Of a stretch of DNA of 64,000 nucleotides, positions 53,301 through 63,909 are shown one piece after another. The DNA is from Sphingomonas insulae (GTDB taxonomy: Bacteria > Pseudomonadota > Alphaproteobacteria > Sphingomonadales > Sphingomonadaceae): NCBI RefSeq assembly GCF_010450875.1, contig NZ_CP048422.1:124001-188000 (forward strand), given 5' to 3'. Made by a program: the position numbers and the translations under genes. The notes beneath the pieces were generated by a model. It ran no database searches and had not been told where the DNA came from. It saw nothing but the letters and a program-made list of their open reading frames with translations. The number at the start of each line of letters is the position of its first letter. The first letter of the stretch is position 1.

Positions 53301-54257
53301 ATGTCTCTCACCGTCGCCGTCCAGATGGACCCGCTCGACAGCATCAACATCGCCGGCGATTCCACCTTTGCGCTGATGCTGTCCGCCCAGGCGCGTGGTC
53401 ACAGCCTATTCCACTACACAGCCGAAGACCTCAGTTACGCCGATGGCCGCGTCTGGGCAAAGGCGCATCCGGTGACCGTCCAGCGCCGCGAAGGCGACTA
53501 TTTCCGTTTCGAGGCGCCGGTCAATCTCGACCTCGGCGAGGCCGCCGACGTCGTCCTGATGCGCCAGGATCCACCGTTCGACCTCGGCTACATCACCGCG
53601 ACGCACCTGCTCGAACGGATCGCCGACCGCACGCTGGTGGTCAACGATCCGGTCAGCGTCCGCAACGCGCCCGAAAAGGTCTTCGTCCTCGATTATGCGC
53701 GCTTCATGCCGCCGACGCTCATCACCCGCAGCCTCGACGAAGCGCGCGCCTTTCTGGCGCAGCATCACGACATCGTCGTCAAGCCGCTGCACGGGAACGG
53801 CGGCAAGGCCATCTTCCGCGTCGGCAGCGACGGCGCCAATCTGTCGGCGCTGATCGAGGTGTTCAACCAGACGTGGCGCGAACCGCACATGGTGCAGGCG
53901 TTCCTGCCCGCCGTCGCGCAGGGCGACAAACGCATCGTGCTGGTCGACGGCGAGGTGGTCGGCGCGATCAACCGCCTGCCGGGCGAGGGCGAGATCCGCT
54001 CCAATCTGGCGGTCGGCGGATCGGCGGTGAAGACCGAACTGACCGACAAGGAGCGCGAGATCTGCGCCGCGCTCGGGCCGGAGCTGAAGCGCCGCGGCCT
54101 GCTGTTCGTTGGCATCGACGTGATCGGCGGCGAATGGCTGACCGAGATCAACGTCACCTCGCCCACCGGCATCGTCGCGATCGAACGGTTCGACGGCACC
54201 GACGTCGCCGGCCTCATCTGGGATGCGATCGAGCGCAAGCTGGCGGAACGCGGCTGA
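53301..54257 (+). CDS. gshB: Glutathione synthetase
   Basis: 318 residues, normal length. ATP-grasp features are MSLTVAVQMDPLDSINIAGD at the start, VVLMRQDPPFDLGYI, IVVKPLHGNGGKAIFRV, and the metal site in FVGIDVIGGEWLTEINVTSP. It joins gamma-glutamylcysteine and glycine in the cytosol. It lies after yraN and before dedA, and gshA is not in the window. The start has only weak ribosome-site signal. Confidence 0.97.
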   Translation: MSLTVAVQMDPLDSINIAGDSTFALMLSAQARGHSLFHYTAEDLSYADGRVWAKAHPVTVQRREGDYFRFEAPVNLDLGEAADVVLMRQDPPFDLGYITATHLLERIADRTLVVNDPVSVRNAPEKVFVLDYARFMPPTLITRSLDEARAFLAQHHDIVVKPLHGNGGKAIFRVGSDGANLSALIEVFNQTWREPHMVQAFLPAVAQGDKRIVLVDGEVVGAINRLPGEGEIRSNLAVGGSAVKTELTDKEREICAALGPELKRRGLLFVGIDVIGGEWLTEINVTSPTGIVAIERFDGTDVAGLIWDAIERKLAERG

Positions 54258-54281
54258 TCGAGATGCCCCTGAACCGCTGAC

Positions 54282-54884
54282 ATGACGGAATTCATCCTCA
54301 ACGGCATCGCCTGGGGCGGGTACGTCGGCATCTTTCTGCTGATGGCGCTGGAGAACGTCATCCCGCCGATCCCGTCCGAAGTCATCATGGGCCTCGGCGG
54401 TATGGCGGTGGCGCGCGGCGACATGGCGATCGTGCCGCTGGTCCTCTGGGGGACCGCGGGTACCACGGCGGGCAATTACTTCTGGTATTACCTTGGCCGT
54501 CACATCGGCTACGAACGGTTTCGCCCCTTCATCGGCCGGCACGGCCGGTGGCTGACGATGGAATGGCAGGACGTCGAGAACCTGCACACCTTCTTCGTCA
54601 GGCATGGCGGCTGGGTGGTGTTCGTGTTCCGATTCATGCCGACGTTTCGTACGGTCATCTCGTTGCCGGCCGGCATCACCTGTATGCCGCTGTGGCGTTT
54701 CCTGGTGTGGACGTTCGCCGGCAGTCTGATCTGGAACAGCATCCTCGCCGCTGCCGGCGTGTACCTCGGCTCGCGCTTCCAGGAACTCGACCGCTATGTC
54801 GGCCCGATCGCGATCGCGATCACGGCGTTGATCGTGATCGGCTATATCTGGCGCGTCATCACCTGGCGCCCACGCGAACGCTAG
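54282..54884 (+). CDS. DedA-family membrane protein
   Basis: 200 residues with five or six hydrophobic segments. The family signatures are ENVIPPIPSEVIMGLGG with conserved Glu and Pro, FRFMPTFRTVISLPAGITCM with the essential Arg pair, and FLVWTFAGSLIWNSIL. DedA proteins are undecaprenyl-phosphate or lipid scramblases/flippases in the inner membrane. It begins 24 bases after gshB. Its TAG shares CTAG with the stop of the convergent xerC. Confidence 0.92.
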   Translation: MTEFILNGIAWGGYVGIFLLMALENVIPPIPSEVIMGLGGMAVARGDMAIVPLVLWGTAGTTAGNYFWYYLGRHIGYERFRPFIGRHGRWLTMEWQDVENLHTFFVRHGGWVVFVFRFMPTFRTVISLPAGITCMPLWRFLVWTFAGSLIWNSILAAAGVYLGSRFQELDRYVGPIAIAITALIVIGYIWRVITWRPRER

Positions 54885-55777
54885 GCCCGTGGGTGGGCAT
54901 GGCGATAGACGTCGAGCAGATGCGCCGCATCGACTGCGGTGTAGATTTGCGTCGAGCTGAGGCTCGCATGCCCCAGCAACTCCTGCAGCGCGCGCAGGTC
55001 CGCCCCGCGACCGAGCAGATGCGTCGCAAAGCTGTGGCGCAGCGCATGGGGGGTCGTTCGCTCGCCCAATCCCAGCCGGCCCCGCGCCATCCGCACCGAA
55101 CGCCGGATCATCCCCGGGGACAACGGACCACCCTTCGCACCGCGAAACAGCGGTGCGTCGGGTGCGAGCGCCCATGGCACCTGCGCCGCATATCGCTCCA
55201 GCGCGGCGCGGACCTGCGGCAACAGCGGCACGATCCGCGTCTTGTCGCGCTTGCCCGTCACCGCCAGCGTCTCGCCCAGCGGCAGCACGCTCGCCGGTAA
55301 CGCAAGCGCCTCGCCGATGCGCAGGCCGGCACCGTACAGCAGCAGCAACACCGCCCAGTCGCGCGCGCCGATCCACGGCTCGCTCGCATCGTCCGCCACC
55401 TCCCCGGCGAGCGAGAGTGCCTCGTCCGGCGAGATCGGCCGCGGCACGCCTTTCCCGACCCGCGGCCCACGCAGCCGCGGCGCCGCGCCGTCCGGCACGG
55501 CGAAGGCCAGGAACCCGCGAACCGCCGACAGTTCGCGCGCGGCAGAGGCGTTGCCGAGGCCCGTCTCGCGCCGCGCCGCCAGAAACGCGCGCAGATCGGC
55601 AGCGGTCACATCGGCCAGCGCCGCCACGTCGACGGGGGCACCCCAATGGCCCTGGAGGAAAGCGACCAGCCGCTCGGCGGTGGCCTGATACGCCCGGACG
55701 GTATGCGCCGACCGCCTGCGGTCACGCGCCAGGTGCGCCGCCCATCTTAACGTCAGCGGGAGCGGCAAGTCGTTCAT
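54881..55777 (-). CDS. xerC: Tyrosine recombinase XerC
   Basis: 298 residues. The N-terminal SAM-like DNA-binding domain is at 1-95. The catalytic set is complete: Arg in GAGLRIGEAL, Lys in GKRDKTR, His-x-x-Arg in PHALRHSFATHLL, His in LGHASLSSTQIY and the nucleophile Tyr in that same segment. XerC with XerD resolves chromosome dimers at dif. No dif site was recognised in the window. It is convergent with dedA and divergent from the cyclase gene. Confidence 0.93.
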   Translation of the reverse strand: MNDLPLPLTLRWAAHLARDRRRSAHTVRAYQATAERLVAFLQGHWGAPVDVAALADVTAADLRAFLAARRETGLGNASAARELSAVRGFLAFAVPDGAAPRLRGPRVGKGVPRPISPDEALSLAGEVADDASEPWIGARDWAVLLLLYGAGLRIGEALALPASVLPLGETLAVTGKRDKTRIVPLLPQVRAALERYAAQVPWALAPDAPLFRGAKGGPLSPGMIRRSVRMARGRLGLGERTTPHALRHSFATHLLGRGADLRALQELLGHASLSSTQIYTAVDAAHLLDVYRHAHPRA

Positions 55778-55849
55778 TCTACCTCTCTTCTGGCCCGGAC
55801 CACATATTCTGGGAAGGACATTTTAACGCCTGGGGGCCATGGTCGCCCG

Positions 55850-57304
55850 ATGACGAGCGATGCCGCTTCCCTGTCTGCCCTGCCGTACGACGAGACCAGC
55901 CGGCTCGCCGCGCTGCATGCGCTCGCCCTGCTCGACAGCGCACCCGAAAAGGAATTCGACGCCCTCGTCGCGCTGGCCGCCGAACTGCTCGGCTGCCCGA
56001 CCGCGCTCATCACGCTGATCGACCGCAATCGCCTGTGGATCAAGGCCAGCACGACGCCGGGCGAGCGCGAGCTCGATCGCGACATCGCATTCTGCGATTC
56101 GACTATCCGCCAAGGTGAACCGATGATCGTCGACGATCTCAGCCACGACGCACGCTTCCGCGACAATCCGCTGGTGGCCGCCGGCGCGCGTTTCTATGCC
56201 GGCACCGCGATTCACGTCGCCGATGGCGAGGGTGTCCGTCAGCCGGTCGGCACCTTGTGCGTCCTCGACGATCGACCCCGTTCGCTGAATTCCGCCGGCC
56301 ATGCCGCATTGCAGCACCTCGCCAGCCTGGCGGAGGCGTTGATCGCGGCGCGGCGGACCGCGCTGGAGGCCATCCGCATCGCCACGGCGGGGGAACGGCT
56401 GGTCAGCCAGCTCGCCAACAACGATCGCATCTTCCGCCAGGCCGAACGGATCGCGATGATCGGATCGTGGCGCCTGTCGGTCGCCGACCAGACGCTGGAA
56501 TGGTCCGACAACGTATATCGCATCCATGGGCTGGAGGTCGGCGCCATGCCGGCGCTGTCGGAGGCGCTCGATTTCTACCCGCCGCAGGCCCGCGCCGACG
56601 TCTCGGCACGCCTGACCCGGACGATCGACACGGGTGAACCGTTCGACTTCGAAGCCGACCTCGTCACCGCCGATGGTCGCCGCCGCCGCATCCGTGCGGC
56701 ATGCGAGACGGAAAGCCGCGATGGCGTCGTGCAGGCCCTGATCGGCGTCTTTCAGGACATCACCGATCGCCATGGCCTGGAAACCCAATTGCGCCGTTCC
56801 GCCGATACCGACGCGCTGACCGGGATCGCCAATCGCGCCGCATTCGATCGCGAACTGGAAACGGCGATGGGCACGGCCCGGGACAAGGGGTCGCCGCTGA
56901 TGCTCGCGCTCATCGACCTCGACGGGTTCAAGACGATCAACGATTCGCTCGGCCACGACGCCGGTGACGATGTCCTGCGCCTGACCGGCACGGCGCTCAC
57001 CCAACCGTGGCTGCGCGACTGTTTCGCTGCCCGGATCGGCGGTGACGAATTCGCCCTGATCGTTACCGACCCGCAGATGATCGCGCAGGCGGACCAGCTG
57101 GCGGTCGATATCGAGGCGGCGCTGCGGGTGTCGGTCGAGGCGAACGGCATCACCATGACGAGCGCGGGGTCGGTCGGCATGGCGAACTTCGACGACGAGA
57201 TTCATTCGCTGCGCGACTTCGCCCGCCGTGCCGACGTGATGCTCTACGCCGCCAAGCGCGCGCGGGTCGGCCGGCGTCCCGGTCCATCGCGCAAGGCGGC
57301 TTAA
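55850..57304 (+). CDS. Soluble diguanylate cyclase with GAF and PAS domains
   Basis: 484 residues with no membrane segment. GAF domain at about 20-165 (LLGCPTALITLIDRNRLWIK, then DIAFCDSTIRQGEPMIVDDL), PAS-like domain at about 195-300 (MIGSWRLSVADQTLEWSDNV, then VFQDITDRHGLETQL) and a GGDEF domain with an intact GGDEF motif in RIGGDEFALI. The product inhibition site RxxD is missing: the residues at the usual positions are L and C. It starts near xerC, divergently. Signals that the sensor domains read are unknown. Confidence 0.9.
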   Translation: MTSDAASLSALPYDETSRLAALHALALLDSAPEKEFDALVALAAELLGCPTALITLIDRNRLWIKASTTPGERELDRDIAFCDSTIRQGEPMIVDDLSHDARFRDNPLVAAGARFYAGTAIHVADGEGVRQPVGTLCVLDDRPRSLNSAGHAALQHLASLAEALIAARRTALEAIRIATAGERLVSQLANNDRIFRQAERIAMIGSWRLSVADQTLEWSDNVYRIHGLEVGAMPALSEALDFYPPQARADVSARLTRTIDTGEPFDFEADLVTADGRRRRIRAACETESRDGVVQALIGVFQDITDRHGLETQLRRSADTDALTGIANRAAFDRELETAMGTARDKGSPLMLALIDLDGFKTINDSLGHDAGDDVLRLTGTALTQPWLRDCFAARIGGDEFALIVTDPQMIAQADQLAVDIEAALRVSVEANGITMTSAGSVGMANFDDEIHSLRDFARRADVMLYAAKRARVGRRPGPSRKAA

Positions 57305-57342
57305 CGCTTCACCTCGACTCGGGCAGTCCCCATATAAGCGGC

Positions 57343-59513
57343 ATGTCCTCGCGCGCCCGCGTCCTCGTCCTCAACTCCGCGCTCGGTCCGCTCGACTATC
57401 GCGTGCCGGCAGGCATGGCGGTCGAGCCGGGATCGATCGTCATCGCCCCCTGGGGCCGCGCCAGCTGCTGGGCGTGGCGTGGGAGGCGGAACGCCTGCCC
57501 TCCGACGCGGAGGTCGGCGACAATCGCCTGCGGCCCCTGCTCGGCGTGGTCGACGTGCCGCCGCTCGCTGCCCCGTTGCGCCGGCTGATCGAATGGACGG
57601 CGGCCTATTATCTGGCGCCGCCGGCATCGGTGGTACGGATGGCGCTCGCCTCCACCTCCGCCCTGGAAGGGGCGCGGACCGCGACGGAATATCGCGCCAC
57701 CGGCCACGTCCCCCCCCGCCTCACACCGCAGCGCGAACAGGCGCTGGAGCGGATCGGCGACCGGCAGGGCCTGATCCGCGAGCTTGCCAGCATCGCCGAC
57801 GTATCCGACGCGGTCATCCGCGGACTGGTCAAGGCCGGTGCGCTGGAACCGGTGATCGTCGACATCGACAGCGCCTATCCGCAGCCCGACCCCGCGTTCG
57901 GGCCGCCGGCGCTCGCCGATGCGCAACAGGCGGCCGCCGATACATTGATCGCCAATGTCGCCGAACATGCCTTTCATCCCGTACTGCTCGACGGTGTCAC
58001 CGGGTCGGGCAAGACCGAGGTGTATTTCGAGGCGGTGGCGGAAGCGATCCGTGCCGGCCGCCAGACGCTGGTGCTGCTGCCCGAGATCGCGCTGACCGAG
58101 CCGTTCCTGAAGCGCTTCCACGACCGATTCGGGTGCGAGCCGGTCGCCTGGCATTCCGGCCTGCGTTCGACGCAGCGTCGCCGGGCGTGGCGGGCGATCG
58201 CCAGCGGTGAGGCGCTGGTGACGGTCGGCGCGCGGTCGGCGTTGTTCCTGCCCTATCGCAACCTCGGCCTGATCGTCGTCGACGAGGCGCACGAAACCAG
58301 CTTCAAGCAGGAGGAGGGCGTCCATTACCACGCCCGCGACGTCGCGGTGATGCGCGGCAAGTTCGAGGCATGCCCGGTCATCCTCGCCAGCGCCACCCCG
58401 GCGATCGAAACGCGCCAGCAGGTCGCGCTGGGCCGCTATGCCGAACTCAAGCTGCCCGGCCGCTATGGCGCCGCCGAAATGCCGACGATCGAACCAATCG
58501 ACCTGATCCAGCACCCGCCGGAACGCGGCCGCTGGATCGCCCCCAAACTGGTGACCGCGCTGGAGGAAACGCTGGCGAAGGGCGAACAGTCGCTGCTGTT
58601 CCTGAACCGACGCGGCTATGCGCCGCTGACGCTGTGCCGGACGTGCGGGCATCGTTTCCAATGCCCGAATTGCACCGCCTGGATGGTCGAGCACCGGCTG
58701 ACGCGGCGGCTCGCCTGCCATCATTGCGGGCACGTCATGCCGACGCCGCGCGCCTGCCCGGAGTGCAAGGAGGAGGACAGCCTGGTCGCCTGCGGCCCCG
58801 GCGTCGAGCGGATCGCCGACGAGGTCACCGCGCTGTTCCCGCAGGCGAAGACCGCGGTCGTCACCAGTGACACCATCTGGTCGCCGGCCAAGGCGGCGGA
58901 GTTCGTCGGGCGGATGGAGGCGGGCGACATCGACATCGTCGTCGGCACGCAGCTGGTCACCAAGGGCTACCACTTCCCCAACCTGACGCTGGTCGGGGTG
59001 ATCGATGCCGACTTGGGGCTGGAAGGCGGCGACTTGCGCGCCGCGGAGCGGACGTTCCAGCAGATCCGGCAGGTATCGGGCCGTGCCGGCCGCGGTGCGA
59101 AGCCCGGCCATGTGTTCATCCAGACGCACAGCCCCAAGGCGCAGGTGATGCAGGCGCTCATCACCGGCGATGCGGATGCGTTCTACGAGGCGGAGACCGA
59201 GGCGCGGCGCGACGCGGGTGCGCCGCCGTTCGGTCGCTATGCGGCGATCGTGGTGTCGTCGGAGGAACAGGCATGCGCGAACGAGGTCGCGCGGCTGGTC
59301 GCGCGCAACGCGCCGCAGGTCGAGGGGATGGCGGTATACGGCCCCGCCCCCGCCCCGCTCGCCATGCTGCGCGGACGGCATCGCTATCGACTGCTGGTGC
59401 ATGCCCGCCGGGCGCTGGACGTGCAGGACGTGATCCGCGACTGGCTGGGGGCGCTCGACTGGCCCGCGAAAGCGCGCGTGACGGTGGACGTCGATCCGTA
59501 TAACTTCCTCTGA
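57343..59513 (+). pseudogene. priA: priA, primosomal helicase, with one-base frameshift near residue 36
   Basis: The first frame (ATG 57343) reads LVLNSALGPLDYRVPAGM and IVIAP, then loses family likeness. A second frame resumes with LGPRQLLGVAWEAERLPSD and runs to 59513. One extra C in the run of five C at 57446-57450 would join them into 723 residues, the normal PriA length. The rest is intact: GVTGSGKTEVY, VVDEAHETSFKQ, and paired Cys zinc motifs (CRTCGHRFQCPNC, CHHCGHVMPTPRACPEC). PriA restarts stalled forks and is nearly essential, so a sequencing error or indel in a homopolymer is as likely as true loss. Confidence 0.85.
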
Positions 59514-59533
59514 ACTTCACTGGGGGCAGGTTC

Positions 59534-60520
59534 ATGACGACGCGGCGCGACTTTCTGGGTGGGGCGGCCGCGACCGCCGGCGCGGCGGCCGTCGCCGGCG
59601 CGGCACCGGTCCGGGGGACGGCGATGATCGTGTCCACTTGGGATTTCGGCGCGGCGGCCAACAATGCGGCCTTTGCCAGGCTTCGTGCCGGCGGCAGCCT
59701 GATCGACGCGGTCGAGGCGGGCGGCATGGTACCGGAAGCGGACCCGAACAATCATTCGGTCGGCTATAGCGGCTACCCGGACCGCGACGGCCGCGTCACG
59801 CTGGACGCCGTCATCATGGACGATGCCGGCGGCGTCGGCGCGGTCGCGGCGCTGGAGGATACGGTGCATGCCATTTCCGTCGCCCGCCGGGTGATGGAAA
59901 GGACACCGCACACCTTCATCGTCGGCGAAGGCGCCACGCGCTTCGCCCGCGACCAGGGCTTTCCCAAGGTCGATTTGCTGACGCCGGAGGCCGAGAAGGC
60001 GTGGCGCGACTGGCTGAAGACCTCGCAATACAAGCCGGTCGCCAATAGTGAGAACGCGCGCCCGCGCGGCGGCGCGCTGGACCATGACACGATCGGGCTG
60101 CTCGCGCGCACGGCCGACGGCCGGATGGCGGGGGCGTGCACCACGTCGGGCATGGCGTTCAAGATGCGCGGGCGGGTCGGCGATTCGCCGCAGGTCGGTG
60201 CCGGCCTCTATGTCGAGGCGGGGGTGGGTGCCGCCACGTCGACCGGGCTGGGCGAGGAAGTGACCCGCGTTTCCGGTAGCGCGCGGGTCGTCGCTTCCAT
60301 GCGCGCCGGCCTGTCGCCGCAGGCGGCCTGCGAGGAGGTGGTGCGCCATATCGCCAAGCTGCGTGGGCAAGCGATCAAGGGGACGCAGGTCGGCTTTCTG
60401 GCGCTGTCGCCGACCGGCGAGGTCGGTGCGTTCTGCCTGTTGCCGGGGTTCACCTATGCGGTGACCGATGCGGCGGGACGGACGGTGGTGAAGAAGGGTG
60501 CATCGCTGTTCGCGGCGTGA
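59534..60520 (+). CDS. Tat-exported N4-glycosylasparaginase-type Ntn hydrolase
   Basis: 328 residues. N-terminal twin-arginine signal MTTRRDFLGGAAATAGAAAV. The asparaginase-2 fold includes HSVGYSGYPDRDGRVTLDAV, the cleavage site HDTIG with catalytic Thr186, and GDSPQVGAGLYV. The family removes asparagine from N-linked glycans or hydrolyses beta-aspartyl bonds after self-cleavage before Thr. It begins 21 bases after the priA stop, so transcription is probably shared. Substrates in bacteria are uncertain. Confidence 0.85.
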   Translation: MTTRRDFLGGAAATAGAAAVAGAAPVRGTAMIVSTWDFGAAANNAAFARLRAGGSLIDAVEAGGMVPEADPNNHSVGYSGYPDRDGRVTLDAVIMDDAGGVGAVAALEDTVHAISVARRVMERTPHTFIVGEGATRFARDQGFPKVDLLTPEAEKAWRDWLKTSQYKPVANSENARPRGGALDHDTIGLLARTADGRMAGACTTSGMAFKMRGRVGDSPQVGAGLYVEAGVGAATSTGLGEEVTRVSGSARVVASMRAGLSPQAACEEVVRHIAKLRGQAIKGTQVGFLALSPTGEVGAFCLLPGFTYAVTDAAGRTVVKKGASLFAA

Positions 60521-60592
60521 CCGACATGGACAATATAAACACCTGAACGGAAACGATCGGGGGCAATTGTGCCCGTATACGCAGCAATGAGA

Positions 60593-60616
60593 AAGAGCCG
60601 GATCACCTCGGCTCTT
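60593..60616. terminator. Hairpin downstream of the asparaginase gene
   Basis: AAGAGCCG (60593-60600) pairs with CGGCTCTT (60609-60616), with an 8-base loop. The stem lies 73 bases after the asparaginase stop on the plus strand. The A and T ends of the arms give a short T-run in either direction, so it could end transcription from both sides. Confidence 0.55.
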
Positions 60617-60720
60617 AAGTCACATGCGACCGTGTAGGACAGCGCCCAGCGCTTTCACATTGGATACCAGACGGTCACGCCCCGTTCGATCCTATCCGGG
60701 ATCAGGCCTATCCCCGGTTC

Positions 60721-60973
60721 GGTCATTGCCAGCGCAGCGAAGCGATCCAGGGCGGATCGACATTCAACAACGAGACGGCATTTGGACCGGCTTGCTTCCC
60801 CGGCGGAGGCCGTAGCCCAGTTGGGAAAGCAGCTGTGACGCTGGCATCCGCCTCATCACCAGCCTGCCCCGACCGGGCCCCGGCCTCCGCCGGGGAGGTA
60901 TAAGGCTGAATGTCGATACACCCCAGGGCGTGCCGATCAGGCTCTGGATTGCCTCGCTACGCTCGCAACGACG
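60721..60973. repeat. Nested palindrome of about 250 bp (MITE-like or composite repeat)
   Basis: Three pairs of arms are nested. Outer: 60721-60750 with 60944-60973, 24 of 30 bases pairing. Middle: 60754-60768 with 60905-60919, 13 of 15. Inner: 60795-60812 with 60881-60898, 17 of 18. The unpaired centre spans about 60813-60880. Such an arrangement is typical of non-autonomous mobile elements or of several intergenic repeats inserted into each other. Confidence 0.65.
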
Positions 60974-61007
60974 GGGATGTGAGCCGCTGCTGTTTCGACC
61001 CGGTCGA

Positions 61008-61259
61008 TCAGGCGGCGTGTTCGGCGAGGACGGTCAGGCCCTTGGCGTTCACCTCCGCGAAGCCGCCCTGGATCGCGATGGTCTCAGCGACGCCGCCCTC
61101 GGTGCGGTAGACCGACAGCGCGCCGTCACGGACGGTAGACATCAGCGGCGCATGGCCCTCCAGCACGCCGAAGTCACCCTCGGTACCGGGAACGACGACC
61201 ATGTACACGTCCTCGGACCGGACGAGCTTTTCGGGCGTGACGAGTTCGAAGTGGAGCAT
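61008..61259 (-). CDS. atpC: F0F1 ATP synthase subunit epsilon
   Basis: 83 residues, only the N-terminal beta-sandwich: [40 protein letters not shown] and [18 protein letters not shown]. The C-terminal helical hairpin of longer epsilon subunits is missing, as is common in alphaproteobacteria, so epsilon-based inhibition should be weak. It closes the F1 operon. A 111-bp gap with a hairpin repeat separates it from atpD. Confidence 0.95.
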   Translation of the reverse strand: MLHFELVTPEKLVRSEDVYMVVVPGTEGDFGVLEGHAPLMSTVRDGALSVYRTEGGVAETIAIQGGFAEVNAKGLTVLAEHAA

Positions 61260-61269
61260 CTGTTTCTCG

Positions 61270-61363
61270 CTCCCCTCCCGCGTGGGGGAAGGGCTGGGGG
61301 TGGGTCTGTGGGGGCAGCCGTTCGCCGGCCCGCCCCCGCCCCCTCCCGCACGCGGGAGGGGAG
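61270..61363. repeat. Palindromic repeat between atpD and atpC
   Basis: CTCCCCTCCCGCGTG (61270-61284) and CACGCGGGAGGGGAG (61349-61363) are perfect complements of 15 bases. The spacer is G- then C-rich. On the minus-strand transcript this makes a strong hairpin directly between two cotranscribed genes. Confidence 0.75.
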
Positions 61364-61370
61364 AACCGCT

Positions 61371-62978
<1,608 letters not shown>

Positions 62979-63884
62979 CTAGAGTGCCTCCGCACCCGAG
63001 ATGATCTCGACCAGTTCGGTCGTGATCGCGGCCTGACGCGTGCGGTTGTACTGGATCGAGAGGCGATTGATCATGTCGCCCGCGTTGCGGGTGGCATTGT
63101 CCATCGCGTTCATACGGCTGCCCTGTTCCGACGCGGCGTTCTCCAGCATCGCGCGGAAGACCTGGATCGCGACGTTGCGCGGCAGCAGGTCGGCGAGGAT
63201 GCCTTCCTCGTCCGGCTCGTATTCGACCACCGCCCCGGCCGAAACCGGCGCGGAAGTTGCCGAAGTTGCCACTACGTCCGCCTTGGAATCGCTCACCGCG
63301 ACGGGGATGATCTGCTGGCCGACCGGTTCCTGCACCAGCGCCGAGACGAACTTGGCGTAGAACAGGTGGGCGATGTCGAATTCGCCGGCGGCGTACCGCG
63401 CGAGCAGGTCGTCGGCGATCTCACGCGCCTGTGCGAAGCCCAGCGTCTTGTGCTGGCCGAGTTCGTGATCGGCGACGATGCCGTTCGGGTAGAAGCGCTT
63501 GAGCACGCGCCCCTTCTTTCCCGCCAGATAGAAACGCACGGTCTTGCCTTGCGCTTCCAGCTCCTCCGCCTTGCGGCGGGCGGCGCGGACGATGTTGGTG
63601 TTGAACGCACCGGCGAGGCCGCGTTCCGACGTGGCGACGACGAGCAGGTGGACCCGATCCTTGCCGGTGCCCGACAGCAGCGGCGACACGCCAACGCCGC
63701 CGGCCAGCTGGCGCGACAGGCTGGCGACGACCGCCTCCAGACGTTCGGCATAGGGACGCCCGGCCTGCGCCGCCTCCTGCGCACGGCGCAGCTTGGCGGC
63801 GGCGACCATCTTCATCGCCTTGGTGATCTTCTGGGTCGATTTGACCGAGTTGATCCGAACCTTGAGGGCCTTCAGGCTTGCCAT
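62979..63884 (-). CDS. atpG: F0F1 ATP synthase subunit gamma
   Basis: 301 residues. It starts [20 protein letters not shown] and has [31 protein letters not shown] and the C-terminal signature [18 protein letters not shown]. It forms the central rotor shaft through F1. The middle holds a Val/Ala/Ser insertion ([15 protein letters not shown]). It lies upstream of atpD in the F1 operon; the next gene, expected to be atpA, is outside the window. Confidence 0.97.
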   Translation of the reverse strand: MASLKALKVRINSVKSTQKITKAMKMVAAAKLRRAQEAAQAGRPYAERLEAVVASLSRQLAGGVGVSPLLSGTGKDRVHLLVVATSERGLAGAFNTNIVRAARRKAEELEAQGKTVRFYLAGKKGRVLKRFYPNGIVADHELGQHKTLGFAQAREIADDLLARYAAGEFDIAHLFYAKFVSALVQEPVGQQIIPVAVSDSKADVVATSATSAPVSAGAVVEYEPDEEGILADLLPRNVAIQVFRAMLENAASEQGSRMNAMDNATRNAGDMINRLSIQYNRTRQAAITTELVEIISGAEAL

Positions 63885-63909
63885 TTACTTCGTCACCATT
63901 CCCTCGAAC

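Larger units (their letters stand above)
60521..61007. other. 487-bp non-coding region between the asparaginase gene and atpC
   Basis: No gene is supported here. It contains a hairpin at 60593-60616 and a nested palindrome at 60721-60973, described in their own entries. A small dyad GGGCA-ATTG-TGCCC lies near 60571. Short open frames (60624-60815 and 60910-61110) have no ribosome site and read through repeat sequence. Confidence 0.5.

Noticed and set aside
57440..57480. Programmed frameshift in priA
   Set aside because: There is no slippery heptamer, stimulatory pseudoknot or precedent for PriA; a deletion or sequencing error in the C run is simpler.
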